Below are positions 49,001 through 57,254 of a stretch of DNA of 64,000 nt, one piece after another. The stretch spans positions 62,001-126,000 of the forward strand of contig RSEH01000048.1 in assembly GCA_006503475.1 (NCBI GenBank). The letters are read 5' to 3'. The notes beneath the pieces are model-generated. The model had not been told where the DNA came from. It searched no databases and was given only the letters and a program-made list of their open reading frames with translations. Origin of the DNA: Stentor roeselii (lineage: Eukaryota > Ciliophora > Heterotrichea > Heterotrichida > Stentoridae). The number at the start of each line of letters is the position of its first letter. Position 1 is the first letter of the stretch. The position numbers were made by a program, and so were the translations under genes.

Positions 49001-51169
49001 GTTAATAAAGGTTCTGATAATTATCCTACTCAAGATAATTTCGTGTGGGCTTCGGATGGATGGGGAGGGGACTCGATTATTATTACTAAAGATGACCCTT
49101 ACTTTAAGTCTAGTTCTCAATCGATGAGGGGAAATTATATTATTGGAGTTAAGGACTTTTGGGGAAACTGTAGTTTTACTATTCTTGTTAATAATCGACC
49201 TACTAAAATTCACAAGTTAGTATCTGGAGTGCCTCAGTATGGGAACTTAACTGGGAATTCTTTGGTTTATTACTCGTTTTTTAATACTATTTTGGATGAT
49301 GTTTCCATTTCTCTTTCTGTTACTCTTGGAAATGCTGAGATCTTTGTTAGGATTTGGTATGTTTGGGATGGTGATATAATTATGAACCTTCCAAGTCCTG
49401 AAAAGTTTACCTGGAGCTCATCCATCAGCAAAGACAAATATCGAATAACGATCCCCACATCAAGTGATAAATTTTGCACATACTGTTCCTATTTAATAGC
49501 AGTAAAAACATCAGATTCCCCTGCAGTTTACACAATAACAGCTCAAACCGAGGCCGAAATAACCCTTTTACAAGACGGTTCACCAGTGAGATCAACAGTA
49601 ACAATCAGAAAATGGCGAGTATTTTCAATCGAAATTCTCAATCCTTCAGACATATTCATTTCCTTCACACCATATATCGGATCCGCTAACATTTTCGTGA
49701 GCAAAAACGAGTCATTAATCTGGGATAATTTCTTTCTAAGTTCATATTCAGTTCAAAGTACTCAAAACTTGCAAATAAACAAGACAAGTCCCGAGTTTAA
49801 AGTAGGAACCTTCTACATCGTGATTGAAGCAGACTTAGTAGATTCATCATTTTCCCTTGTAGCTCATTCAGAGAACAGTTTCATTTACCTGCTCGACGGT
49901 CTGCCAGTGTACTACTCAGTGCCAGGGAACAGCAAAGAGTCAGTGATTTTCAAGTTCACAGCAGATCACGGTCACTTTGTTTACTGTTACATCAAGTCGT
50001 TCATCGGTCAGCCGCCTTCAGTCTACACAAAGTTCCAGTCTTTAAAGGACTCCCCAGCGAAGCCGAAAGAAGGATTTTCTGACAGTAAATACGGCCCAAG
50101 TAGCTACACCGAGCTTTATTCTCAAGAGTCTCAAAATATTTCCTATCTCGCCTTCTCCAACATTCACACAGGGCCCAAGACCCAGTTGAACATCGGGGTC
50201 TACCCTTCAAATAAAAGTGAAAGTATTGAATTTGAAATCCATTGCTCAGGCACTACTGAGTCAAGCATCTTAAAGACAGGATCGACTGATATTGGAATTC
50301 TTGATGACCAAATCTCCTCAAAGCGCTATGAAGTCAGTACAAGTGAAAAAGGAACTTTAGATGCTTATGTCATTCCTTGCATCGGACAGTTTAAATTAGA
50401 AATTTCTAGCAATTGGACTATTGCAAGTCAAGATATTCCTGATATTGTCGCTCCTGGGTTAATTGATGGAGTTTTAGCTGGGTCAGTGAATCATGCTTTG
50501 GGAAGTTATTATTTGACTGTTTCTGTTTCAGGTCAAAAAGTAGAGACTAGTGTTTATGAGTTCATGACAGTTTTTACCAAATCAGGAGAAACTGCGAAAA
50601 AACCTTATAAACCTGGAAATTCAGGACTTCTTCAATGGAAAGATTTAAAAAAACAGAAGAAGGTCAGAGTTTCTTGGCAGGGACTTGTAGATGATAATGG
50701 AAAATCTGTGAATGAAACTGTTGATTATCGTGTTTACTTCACTGAAAAGGAAGAAGGACAGTTGTTAACTGCTTGTGGAATTTTATATCATGCGACTTTT
50801 GCTAAGGTCAAGTTTTTAGGAGTGTCTAAAACTGATACTTTAGATGTTCAGCTACCTTCAAGCAAGGGATTCATCAATGTTCTTGCAATGGTCAATAAAA
50901 ATTCAAACAGTGCTATCAAGAGAGTTGTTTATGACCCGACTGAAGTCTCAATCTCGAAAAACAGGCCTCCAAGAGACATCAAACTTTTATTTTTCCTGCT
51001 TGTCACTCTTCTGATCCTCGCATTAGCCACAAGTATTTATTTCTATAAGAAGAAAAAGAAAGCAGAAAACATCCTCAACTTCGAAATGAACGACGTCCGC
51101 AACGTCGCCGGCATGACCAACGCTGAAGTTCCAGGAAAACGTCCAGATCCCTATTCTCCTCTTTCTTAG
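46007..51169 (+). CDS. Giant type I surface protein with PPC-like repeats
   Basis: A 1720-aa protein with a cleavable signal (MAALLLILSLALA), one transmembrane segment at ~1660-1680 (LLFFLLVTLLILALATSIYFY), a stop-transfer Lys run and a 40-residue cytoplasmic tail. The ectodomain is built from about 11-13 diverged repeats of ~125 aa. Each has a strand pair, a Gly-Asp core such as SGDADIYVSAG, SGDSDLYISV, TGDPDLFLNV or DGNPDLYVNKG, a later GxYxIGVYG-type strand (GNYFIGIYGLLHSTF) and a spacer ending near L-x-x-G-x-P. This matches the bacterial pre-peptidase C-terminal (PPC) beta-sandwich in pattern. Many N-glycosylation sites are present. It is likely an adhesion or cell-coat protein; no catalytic domain was recognised. 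No introns are needed over 5.2 kb. Confidence 0.82.
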   Translation: MAALLLILSLALADKELKDGETVLVDSDALFGTELYYTFNVGSVNNSDLVFTLTSFSDFSDPDMYLKLGKKPTYDNFDYKSISWGSGSIVLNPSEVKANSEYHLLIMCYTLCKFGITASMENEIQLTPGLPISGQVEKGHQLIYQYLSQPDDGNSLTITASQIKGKLRMFVVIGANKEPTSDTSESVETTWDNNLQFKSSKFQIGTVFRVAMMAEKNSTFTLLVDVSKAKANQLQAGVTVSGEVATSEMIFYVIQVMSSSDVLSISLTVLSGDADIYVSAGGLPTVSQYNFSSVHGGNENLVITGVDRENIGKPTGNYFIGIYGLLHSTFTLNVRTSNSSFIKLEPGNPQTGCVNQSSMVYFYIDYPDADANITAVLIVESGNPDLFGKSCEDKLKKCTISPGKEKKGLFWASEHISGSESIEIAHKSGSCNNKKGKKCHYIFGVYGISDYSTFNLLVTTNSTDEIILQDGIPTILNVAENTQKYFKFMIFNETVSEVVFMLTPIYGDTDIYGSFNQPIQYIDYQKSSINAGVDTDQIKWVKGVDSDSLKGVYHLFVFGTYASSYSIVAKTTIPSKNTTIQIYPGHPQKDTVYNYTNRDYRIYTFPIHFTEDTKQKISISLTAITGRFTLYVANKISNIDWKKEIFYYNWKSTSTSHSDLSTSVVINPSNEDFLLDSTYAVLVMADKFLPDLSATYVISFSIGNGSVLLSEDIPFTGIVLKEEYSYFMFPVHYSTEDITISLTCLSGDSDLYISVNPNNTHPSITQFDFRASTFEDEKLGLTWDQIKPICSGVPSEYVFGNKSHCYVFISVYGFDSSTFIIRVHPLNNLPSMLTLGQPLAGNLSELEYAFYYTFVDVAGDFKITVQPETGDPDLFLNVFDKDNVSSNSSTWIRPTKDNAQFLSVSTVMTEVIKIKAADLRNWCKSGICLLMASVFCIDNCSYFVQTSQTNQSQVLMENEPTYATSFQEFVYFSYYCSEDESEFSVQVTPLNDGNPDLYVNKGSDNYPTQDNFVWASDGWGGDSIIITKDDPYFKSSSQSMRGNYIIGVKDFWGNCSFTILVNNRPTKIHKLVSGVPQYGNLTGNSLVYYSFFNTILDDVSISLSVTLGNAEIFVRIWYVWDGDIIMNLPSPEKFTWSSSISKDKYRITIPTSSDKFCTYCSYLIAVKTSDSPAVYTITAQTEAEITLLQDGSPVRSTVTIRKWRVFSIEILNPSDIFISFTPYIGSANIFVSKNESLIWDNFFLSSYSVQSTQNLQINKTSPEFKVGTFYIVIEADLVDSSFSLVAHSENSFIYLLDGLPVYYSVPGNSKESVIFKFTADHGHFVYCYIKSFIGQPPSVYTKFQSLKDSPAKPKEGFSDSKYGPSSYTELYSQESQNISYLAFSNIHTGPKTQLNIGVYPSNKSESIEFEIHCSGTTESSILKTGSTDIGILDDQISSKRYEVSTSEKGTLDAYVIPCIGQFKLEISSNWTIASQDIPDIVAPGLIDGVLAGSVNHALGSYYLTVSVSGQKVETSVYEFMTVFTKSGETAKKPYKPGNSGLLQWKDLKKQKKVRVSWQGLVDDNGKSVNETVDYRVYFTEKEEGQLLTACGILYHATFAKVKFLGVSKTDTLDVQLPSSKGFINVLAMVNKNSNSAIKRVVYDPTEVSISKNRPPRDIKLLFFLLVTLLILALATSIYFYKKKKKAENILNFEMNDVRNVAGMTNAEVPGKRPDPYSPLS

Positions 51170-51244
51170 TTTCTCTAATTCAAATCTATTCAGGTCTAAT
51201 AAAGTCTGTTATTCCATCCGCCCATTAAACTTGAATTAAATTTA

Positions 51245-52357
51245 ATGAAACTCAGCTTATCCAGCAGGTTAATCCCTCAAGCCACAGATTTTTCAGAAAA
51301 ACAACAAGTTAAGTTAAAAGTTTCGAAAATATTGAATACTTCATCATTTTCAATTCCTTCAGCACCTTCAAGTTTTTCAATGATCTCTCCAAGAACTATT
51401 GGTGGAAAGTTTGGAACTAGTAAAAGAGGAGACCTGTGGTCTTCAACTCTTTCTCCAGGGCCAGGCCGTTACAACGGCCTGGGGAAAGTAGCGTCTCCTG
51501 CATATTCGATTAAAGGAAAAAATAGTGAAAAAGATCTGAAAACTCCAGGACCTGGAGCGTATTCGCCTAGGTTCATTGTTAATAAGTCATTGGCTGGAAC
51601 TATTGGAAAGGCTAAAAGAAATGAAATTTTTGTTGGGTTGAATACGCCTGGACCTGGGAAATATGATCAAGGTAACGCGAAATTTGAAGCACCGAGTTGG
51701 AGCTTTCAAGGTAGTAGGGATAATAGCTTTTTGAACTGCGCTCCTGGACCTGGACGATATGAGACCGTTGATCTAAACAAAAGCTCAGGAGCTGCAGCTC
51801 TAACCTCAAGAAGACAAGAATTATTTTTCGCAACAATCGGGCCTGGACCAGCTGCCTACGACAGTCATAACAACTCTATGAACGGTTACACAATAGGCAA
51901 GTCCAAAAGACCTGAATTAATCTCAGATACTCCTGGACCTGGAAGTTATGAAAGTCATTCTTTAAGTCATTCTTTCAGTGCACGTTTCGGAAACGAGAGA
52001 AGAAAAACTTTAGAACAACTCAAAGACACCCCAGGGTCGAATGTGTACTGCCCTTCAATTCTTGATAAAACTCCTTCCTTTACATTTGGACTGAAACTTA
52101 GCCAAAAAATAATGAGTCATGGGCCAGGACCTGCTGGTTATTCACCTGAGAAAAAAATTGAGAATGTATCGACAAAGATTGGAACGGGAAAACGATTCTT
52201 GCAAACTTTTAATGAAAAAGATAAAAATAATAGACCCGGTCCAGGATCCTACAACATAACCCGAAACCTTCCCTCAGGAAAATTCTTCATTTCAAAATCA
52301 AAAAAATCCAAAATTCCATCCATACCAACTCCAGGTCCAGGTTCATACAACTCTTAG
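51245..52357 (+). CDS. Sperm-tail PG-rich repeat (SHIPPO/ODF3-like) protein
   Basis: A 370-aa protein with about ten STPG repeats, recognisable by the cores PGPGRYNG, PGPGAYSP, PGPGKYDQ, PGPGRYET, GPGPAAYDS, PGPGSYES, a degenerate PGSNVYCP, GPGPAGYSP, PGPGSYNI and a C-terminal PGPGSYNS. Spacers of ~25-40 residues carry strand-like motifs (FGTSKRGDLW, IGKAKRNEIF, IGKSKRPELI). SHIPPO proteins associate with ciliary and cortical microtubules in ciliates and animals. The repeats run almost to the last residue, so the protein is complete. It lies 75 bp after the giant surface protein and 30 bp before proteasome alpha-4 on the same strand. Confidence 0.9.
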   Translation: MKLSLSSRLIPQATDFSEKQQVKLKVSKILNTSSFSIPSAPSSFSMISPRTIGGKFGTSKRGDLWSSTLSPGPGRYNGLGKVASPAYSIKGKNSEKDLKTPGPGAYSPRFIVNKSLAGTIGKAKRNEIFVGLNTPGPGKYDQGNAKFEAPSWSFQGSRDNSFLNCAPGPGRYETVDLNKSSGAAALTSRRQELFFATIGPGPAAYDSHNNSMNGYTIGKSKRPELISDTPGPGSYESHSLSHSFSARFGNERRKTLEQLKDTPGSNVYCPSILDKTPSFTFGLKLSQKIMSHGPGPAGYSPEKKIENVSTKIGTGKRFLQTFNEKDKNNRPGPGSYNITRNLPSGKFFISKSKKSKIPSIPTPGPGSYNS

Positions 52358-52387
52358 CTAATAACTTTTCTCTTCCATTCTGATAAA

Positions 52388-53092
52388 ATGTCCTACGACA
52401 CAGCGATCACAATCTTTTCCCCTGACGGTCACTTATTCCAAGTGGAATACGCAATGGAAGCTGTGAGAAAAGGCCGATGTGTGGTGGGTATTCGAGGAAA
52501 AGACGCAGTTATTTTAGCAGTGGAGCGTAAAGCAGCAGCGAAATTGCAAGACACGCGCACAGTCAAGAAAATTTACAGACTCGACCAAGGAATCGCCCTC
52601 GCTTTCGCCGGGCTCACTGCTGATGCAAGGGTTTTATGTGACAAGGCTCGCGTTGACTGCCAAAGTTACCGTCTTTCAATGGATGAAGCTCCATCTGCTG
52701 AGTACGTCGCAAGGTCACTGGCCAGGACTCAACAAGAGTTTACTCAGAAGGGAGGGGTGAGGCCTTATGGAGTCTCTACTTTGGTTGTTGGCTTTGGCAA
52801 TGATCATCAACCTAAACTCTTTTTGACTGAACCTTCAGGAAGCTTTAGTGCTTGGAGGGCTCATGCTATTGGAAGGAATAGCAAAAGTGTCATGGAGTAC
52901 TTGGAAAAAAATTTTAGTGAAAATTTGGAAAGTGATCATGCACTTAGACTTGCGGTTAAGGGGTTGTTGGAAGTTGTTGAAAGTGGAAGTAGGAATATTG
53001 AAGTTGCTATTATGAAGAAAGATGGACTTGAAATGTTGGAGGATGAAGTTGTCAATAAGTTGATACAGGAATTGGAAGCGGTCCCACAGTAA
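52388..53092 (+). CDS. PSMA7: 20S proteasome subunit alpha-4 (alpha type-7)
   Basis: A 234-aa alpha subunit. The alpha-family N-terminal signature is YDTAITIFSPDGHLFQVEYAMEAV. Subtype-diagnostic matches to alpha-4 are AVERKAAAKLQDTRTVKKI, LAFAGLTADARVLCDKARV, CQSYRLSMDEAPSAEYVAR, RPYGVSTLVVGF and PSGSFSAWRAHAIGRNSKSV. As an alpha subunit it has no catalytic Thr and forms the outer ring of the 20S core. Length is normal; human PSMA7 is 248 aa, with a longer Lys-rich tail missing here. Confidence 0.95.
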   Translation: MSYDTAITIFSPDGHLFQVEYAMEAVRKGRCVVGIRGKDAVILAVERKAAAKLQDTRTVKKIYRLDQGIALAFAGLTADARVLCDKARVDCQSYRLSMDEAPSAEYVARSLARTQQEFTQKGGVRPYGVSTLVVGFGNDHQPKLFLTEPSGSFSAWRAHAIGRNSKSVMEYLEKNFSENLESDHALRLAVKGLLEVVESGSRNIEVAIMKKDGLEMLEDEVVNKLIQELEAVPQ

Positions 53093-53138
53093 TTAGTTAG
53101 AAGTTTAGAAGGATTATGGTTTATTTGAATTAGTTTTT

Positions 53139-53867
53139 TTAGTGATTTTCTATTCCACGGAGTGACCTGTCAATAGTCTTAATAAATGCAAAATGATTCT
53201 GTTTCCAGATCTTTTTCCCTCTTTTAAGTGCTTGCGTAAGTTTAATTTCATCATCTTCATTTAATTCAATATCTTCAAAGTGTTTCTTACATCTTTCAAT
53301 AATAGTCTGCTCCATATTCTGCTGTTTATCCTGCTTACCAGGTCTCAACTGCTTATTCCTTTCTTTTATTTCAGAAGCATGATCAGATTTCAATTTATTC
53401 TTATCAAAAACAACTTTTCTCTTCAAACCCGAACAATTGAAAATAATTTTATCAATCTTCAATAATCGAGAAGATTTCATTTCTTTTCCTGCCAAAGAAA
53501 CTTTTGAATACATGCCAAGTTCCGAAAAAGAGTCATTTTGAAACTTCATTAGTCTTGAAGGAGTATTCGTCAAAAATGGAAGATTTAGTCTTTGCTTTGA
53601 TGGACTTAAACTTGGTTTCTGAGAACGACTTGTAGTGATCAGTGGAAGAATCGCAAGGCTTTTTGCACTTTCGATTTCTGAGTCGATATTCGAATTAATT
53701 GCTAATATGTTTTTAGAGCAGTTTGAAGGAGAGAGTCGATTGTAGAACACGTCTACTTTTTGAAAGAGGTTGTGGATTCGATCTCGACTTAGCTTGGACC
53801 TGATCATTTCAGAGTTTGTTTCCAGTCTTTTATGAAAAAGAAAAGATTTCCTGGAAGAGAAATCCAT
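53139..53867 (-). CDS. Unknown basic protein
   Basis: A 242-aa protein rich in Ser, Lys and Asn, with no signal peptide, membrane segment or recognised domain. The C-terminal ~70 residues are charged and probably helical (KKHFEDIELNEDDEIKLTQALKR would be one helix run; its acidic core is DIELNEDDEIKL). It is convergent with proteasome alpha-4 (46 bp between stops) and divergent from the purple acid phosphatase. It has the coding look of a real gene (non-repetitive, steady codon use over 242 codons), but I cannot name it. Confidence 0.6.
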   Translation of the reverse strand: MDFSSRKSFLFHKRLETNSEMIRSKLSRDRIHNLFQKVDVFYNRLSPSNCSKNILAINSNIDSEIESAKSLAILPLITTSRSQKPSLSPSKQRLNLPFLTNTPSRLMKFQNDSFSELGMYSKVSLAGKEMKSSRLLKIDKIIFNCSGLKRKVVFDKNKLKSDHASEIKERNKQLRPGKQDKQQNMEQTIIERCKKHFEDIELNEDDEIKLTQALKRGKKIWKQNHFAFIKTIDRSLRGIENH

Positions 53868-54042
53868 TAATTAACTGTTTATTATTCTCTAAGGTGTTGA
53901 GTAAATAGATAAAATAATATAATTCCAGATCTTTAATAAAGATCTCTTAAACCTTTCCAAATCAATCAACTCGAAAAAAGATTCTCAAGTAATAAAAAAT
54001 TCCATTTAGAAAGATATAAAAAAAACATTTTACAACATAATT

Positions 54043-55365
54043 ATGGTCAGTAGTCTCCTACTCACCCTTCCTATCGTCGCTTTCAGTATTCTATACAACC
54101 CCGAGCAGGTGCACATTTCCTTATGCGATGATGACACGTCAATGGCTGTTACATGGGCTGCAGAGCTTATCGCCTCAGACCCTGTCGTTCAATACACTCC
54201 TGTTTCTTCTAAAACATCACCAGTGACGTCATTTCGCTTTTCAGCATCAGGCGTCTGGACAACTTTTCCCAATAAAAACAAGCCGAGCATTCTACAGAGA
54301 CAGCTTCATACTTGCAAGGCGATTATGGTGAACTTGACTCCTGGACAGCTTTATCGCTATAGAGTCGGCTCTCAAATATATGGCTGGAGTTCTGAGTTTA
54401 ATTTTTATGCGAGGAGAAATTTTACTGAAAACTCTTTGACACGGTTGCTGGTTTATGGGGATCTTGGAGTTGGTCTTCAAATTGATGTGACTATGTTACG
54501 GTTGAGGCTTGAAATAGATAAGGTTGGGTATGATGCGATCATTCATAATGGAGACTTTGCTTATGATCTTGATAGTGAAATGGGAGAAGTCGGTGATCAG
54601 TTCATGAGAGCGATTGAACCTATTGCTAGTCAAGTTCCATATATGGTGAGTGAAGGGAATCATGAAGGTGGAAGTACTATTGTTCACTATTATCATCGGT
54701 TTAACATGCCCGGTAACTCTTCAAATCTCTTTTACTCGTTCAACTTAGGAAAAATTCATTTCATCTCTTATTCAACTGAGTTCATATTTATTAACTGGAC
54801 TGACCTTCAAGCAGCTCAACAGGCTTTCATCGTAAATGATTTAGCGACTTATGATAAAGAAATGTATCCTTGGCTTGTTGTTTTTGGTCATCGTCCTCTT
54901 TACTGCAGTGCAAACATGACAGCTAGTGTTAACTTGCATTCGGATTTTCCACCTATTGAAAGACATAACCAAGACTGTTTGATGAATGCTTCTACTGTCA
55001 GGACTGCATTTGAAGACTTGTGGTATAATGCAAAAGTTGACTTGGCTATCGAATCTCATGTTCATGCTTATGAAAGACTTGCATCTGTTTATCAAAACGA
55101 GAGTGTTCCTTGTGAATATCAAGATAACAATACTTGTATCAATGCTAAAGCTCCTGTTTATATTGTGACTGGAGTTCCAGGACAACAAGAGTCTTATGCA
55201 CCGAATAGTCCTACTCCGCTTCCTTTCTCGGTGTTTCAAGATGATCAATGGGGATTTTCTAGACTTACTGCTTTTAATGGCACTCATATGCTCTGGGAAC
55301 AAGTTAGAAGTGAAACAGGAAAAGTAATTGATTACCTCTGGCTTATCAAGAACCAGTCTCGTTAG
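54043..55365 (+). CDS. Purple acid phosphatase, secreted/lysosomal
   Basis: A 440-aa metallophosphatase with signal peptide (MVSSLLLTLPIVAFS). An N-terminal fibronectin-like domain (HISLCDDDTSMAVTWA ... LTPGQLYRYRVGS) precedes the catalytic domain. The five PAP metal motifs are present in order: GDLG (from LLVYGDLGVG), GDFAYD with the metal-bridging Asp and the charge-transfer Tyr, GNHE, VFGHRP and ESHVHAYER (His-x-His). Substrates would be phosphomonoesters at acid pH; location is lysosomal or extracellular. Length and architecture match plant and animal high-molecular-weight PAPs. Several N-x-S/T glycosylation sites are present. Confidence 0.94.
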   Translation: MVSSLLLTLPIVAFSILYNPEQVHISLCDDDTSMAVTWAAELIASDPVVQYTPVSSKTSPVTSFRFSASGVWTTFPNKNKPSILQRQLHTCKAIMVNLTPGQLYRYRVGSQIYGWSSEFNFYARRNFTENSLTRLLVYGDLGVGLQIDVTMLRLRLEIDKVGYDAIIHNGDFAYDLDSEMGEVGDQFMRAIEPIASQVPYMVSEGNHEGGSTIVHYYHRFNMPGNSSNLFYSFNLGKIHFISYSTEFIFINWTDLQAAQQAFIVNDLATYDKEMYPWLVVFGHRPLYCSANMTASVNLHSDFPPIERHNQDCLMNASTVRTAFEDLWYNAKVDLAIESHVHAYERLASVYQNESVPCEYQDNNTCINAKAPVYIVTGVPGQQESYAPNSPTPLPFSVFQDDQWGFSRLTAFNGTHMLWEQVRSETGKVIDYLWLIKNQSR

Positions 55366-56617
55366 GGTTAATTTGAATAGGTCATTTAGAATTAAGATAT
55401 TTGATTTAATTGGCTGAGATCATAAAGATTTTCATGCTTTTCATGTTTGTTTTGAAAATTCTCAGATCTTTATATAGGTGGAATTAGCGCATGTTTGATT
55501 TTCATAGGCGGAAGATAAAATCAATTGTTACTTAATACCTAAAGGAAGTTATTACTGGCATAGGTAATCTATTTCATTGAGTTATTGCATTTTAAATCTT
55601 TAATTTATTGATCAACTTTATTCCACTGTTTTTTCAATCAAATAGACTTTCACGATAATAAAAGGTAAGCCAATCAACAGAAGATAAAATCTTAGAGTTG
55701 AATGCTTCTATAATATATGTTTAATCTCTATAAGAAATCCTTTGAATCACCTATTGATATTTTTTTTATCAAAATATTCAATCTTTTTATTTCATCATAG
55801 ATTCTCTGTCTAATTTTTAAATATTATATTTTATTGAATTAGTTTATTCGAAAGATAAGCACTTGCTGCAGAATGTTTATCGATTTGATTGCTGAATGAG
55901 ACAAGAGTTACCTTCAAGCATTTAGACCTTAAAATTTCTGCATTTATACGTTGTGTTCTTCGAAAATTCTATATTATGGGACGGGCATTCAATACTTCCT
56001 TAAAGTCTTCAACATATTAGATTTTTCGATACTCTAAATATAACCAAATTTAAACAATCACAATAATAAAAATTAATCGCTTTAAGATTAACTAGATGAA
56101 TCTGATTCAAGACTAAGCCTTTTCCTTTGAAATTATGAGGAAACCAAGAACATTCTGCTGAATTAATATGCTTAATATTATCTCAAGATACAATTTGATT
56201 CAAGAGAAACAGACCTGACTCACTTTTCAAGTAATTCAATTTCTTTGTCATAATTATAAATTATCAAGAGGACACTTTCAATATATCTATTTTAGTATAT
56301 TTACTATCAAATATTCAAATGGAAATAAGCGAAACTCAAAAAATATAAGAAAAACCAAGAAGTAATTCAAAGTATAAATCATCATACACTTAGAGACACA
56401 AAATGTCTGAATTTTTCTCGACTTATACTAGAAAATCAGGAAATTAAGAGTCTTCGGCTATAATTAATTCAATATCTCTTACATTCTCAGCATTTCAGAT
56501 GATAAGAGGACATTTTCAACTAATTGCTTACAAAGACCCTAACATCAATAGAAACAACACAGAATTGAAATATCTGTCTAGACTTAGGTTAAATTTAAAA
56601 AAATGATTTGATAAAAA
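55366..56617. other. AT-rich gap
   Basis: About 1.25 kb with no supportable gene, RNA or repeat on either strand. It separates the PAP gene from the RRM gene and is the longest empty stretch outside the DUF229 cluster and the zinc-finger/MFS region. Confidence 0.5.
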
Positions 56618-57211
56618 ATGGACAAAATTAGACACATTTCTTGGGCTGAGTTATCAGAGGACGAGTCTTCTGATACTGAAGTCGAAAGTCCATTAATCGA
56701 TCCCCAGAAGCAGATCTTGATAGACTCATTAAAATCATCAACTTTTTCATCGTTTCAATTTAAACTCGAAAATCTTCCATATACTATTAATAAATCTTCA
56801 GATATTCTCTTATTTTTTGACATGCCTGAAGAAGAAGCAAGTATCAGACTTCAATATAAAGGGCAAAAATTCTCAGGTGTAGCCTCAGTGAGTGTCTTCA
56901 ATAAAAATGCAGCATTGAAGATAGCTTATAAATACGGAACCAGTTTAAATGGAAGACCGATTCTTATATTTTATAAACCCTTTAACTCAGACAAATGGAT
57001 TCCGCAGAAGAAAAACCTGAAAAAAGTTGACTCTTTTAGTACAGACCTGGAAGATAGTCCTTTTTCTTACAATGCAGGCCAAAGGATTAAGAGTTTTACT
57101 AGTTTTAGCTCTTTAACTCCAGAACAAGTTGCAAAAAGAGACCCGGCGATACTTAAGGTAGTTCGAAATAAAAGAAGTAAAACAGGAATCTGTCATTTTT
57201 TATTTAAATAG
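56618..57211 (+). CDS. RRM protein, eIF4B/eIF4H-like
   Basis: A 197-aa protein with one RNA-recognition motif at ~50-125. RNP2 is FKLENLPYTI and RNP1 is FSGVASVSVF, followed by NKNAALKIAYKYGTSLNGRPILI as the last helix and strand. The aromatic positions of RNP1 are only partly kept (Phe at the first and last positions). An acidic N-terminus (SWAELSEDESSDTEVES) followed by an RRM is the layout of eIF4B and eIF4H, and W-A-E/D in an acidic start is typical of eIF4B. The C-terminus is basic and Ser-rich (VVRNKRSKTG). A translation-initiation role is plausible but not proven by the motif alone. Confidence 0.7.
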   Translation: MDKIRHISWAELSEDESSDTEVESPLIDPQKQILIDSLKSSTFSSFQFKLENLPYTINKSSDILLFFDMPEEEASIRLQYKGQKFSGVASVSVFNKNAALKIAYKYGTSLNGRPILIFYKPFNSDKWIPQKKNLKKVDSFSTDLEDSPFSYNAGQRIKSFTSFSSLTPEQVAKRDPAILKVVRNKRSKTGICHFLFK

Positions 57212-57254
57212 CAGAACCAGGTACGACAATAAATGATTCACTAACCTTAAAGGT

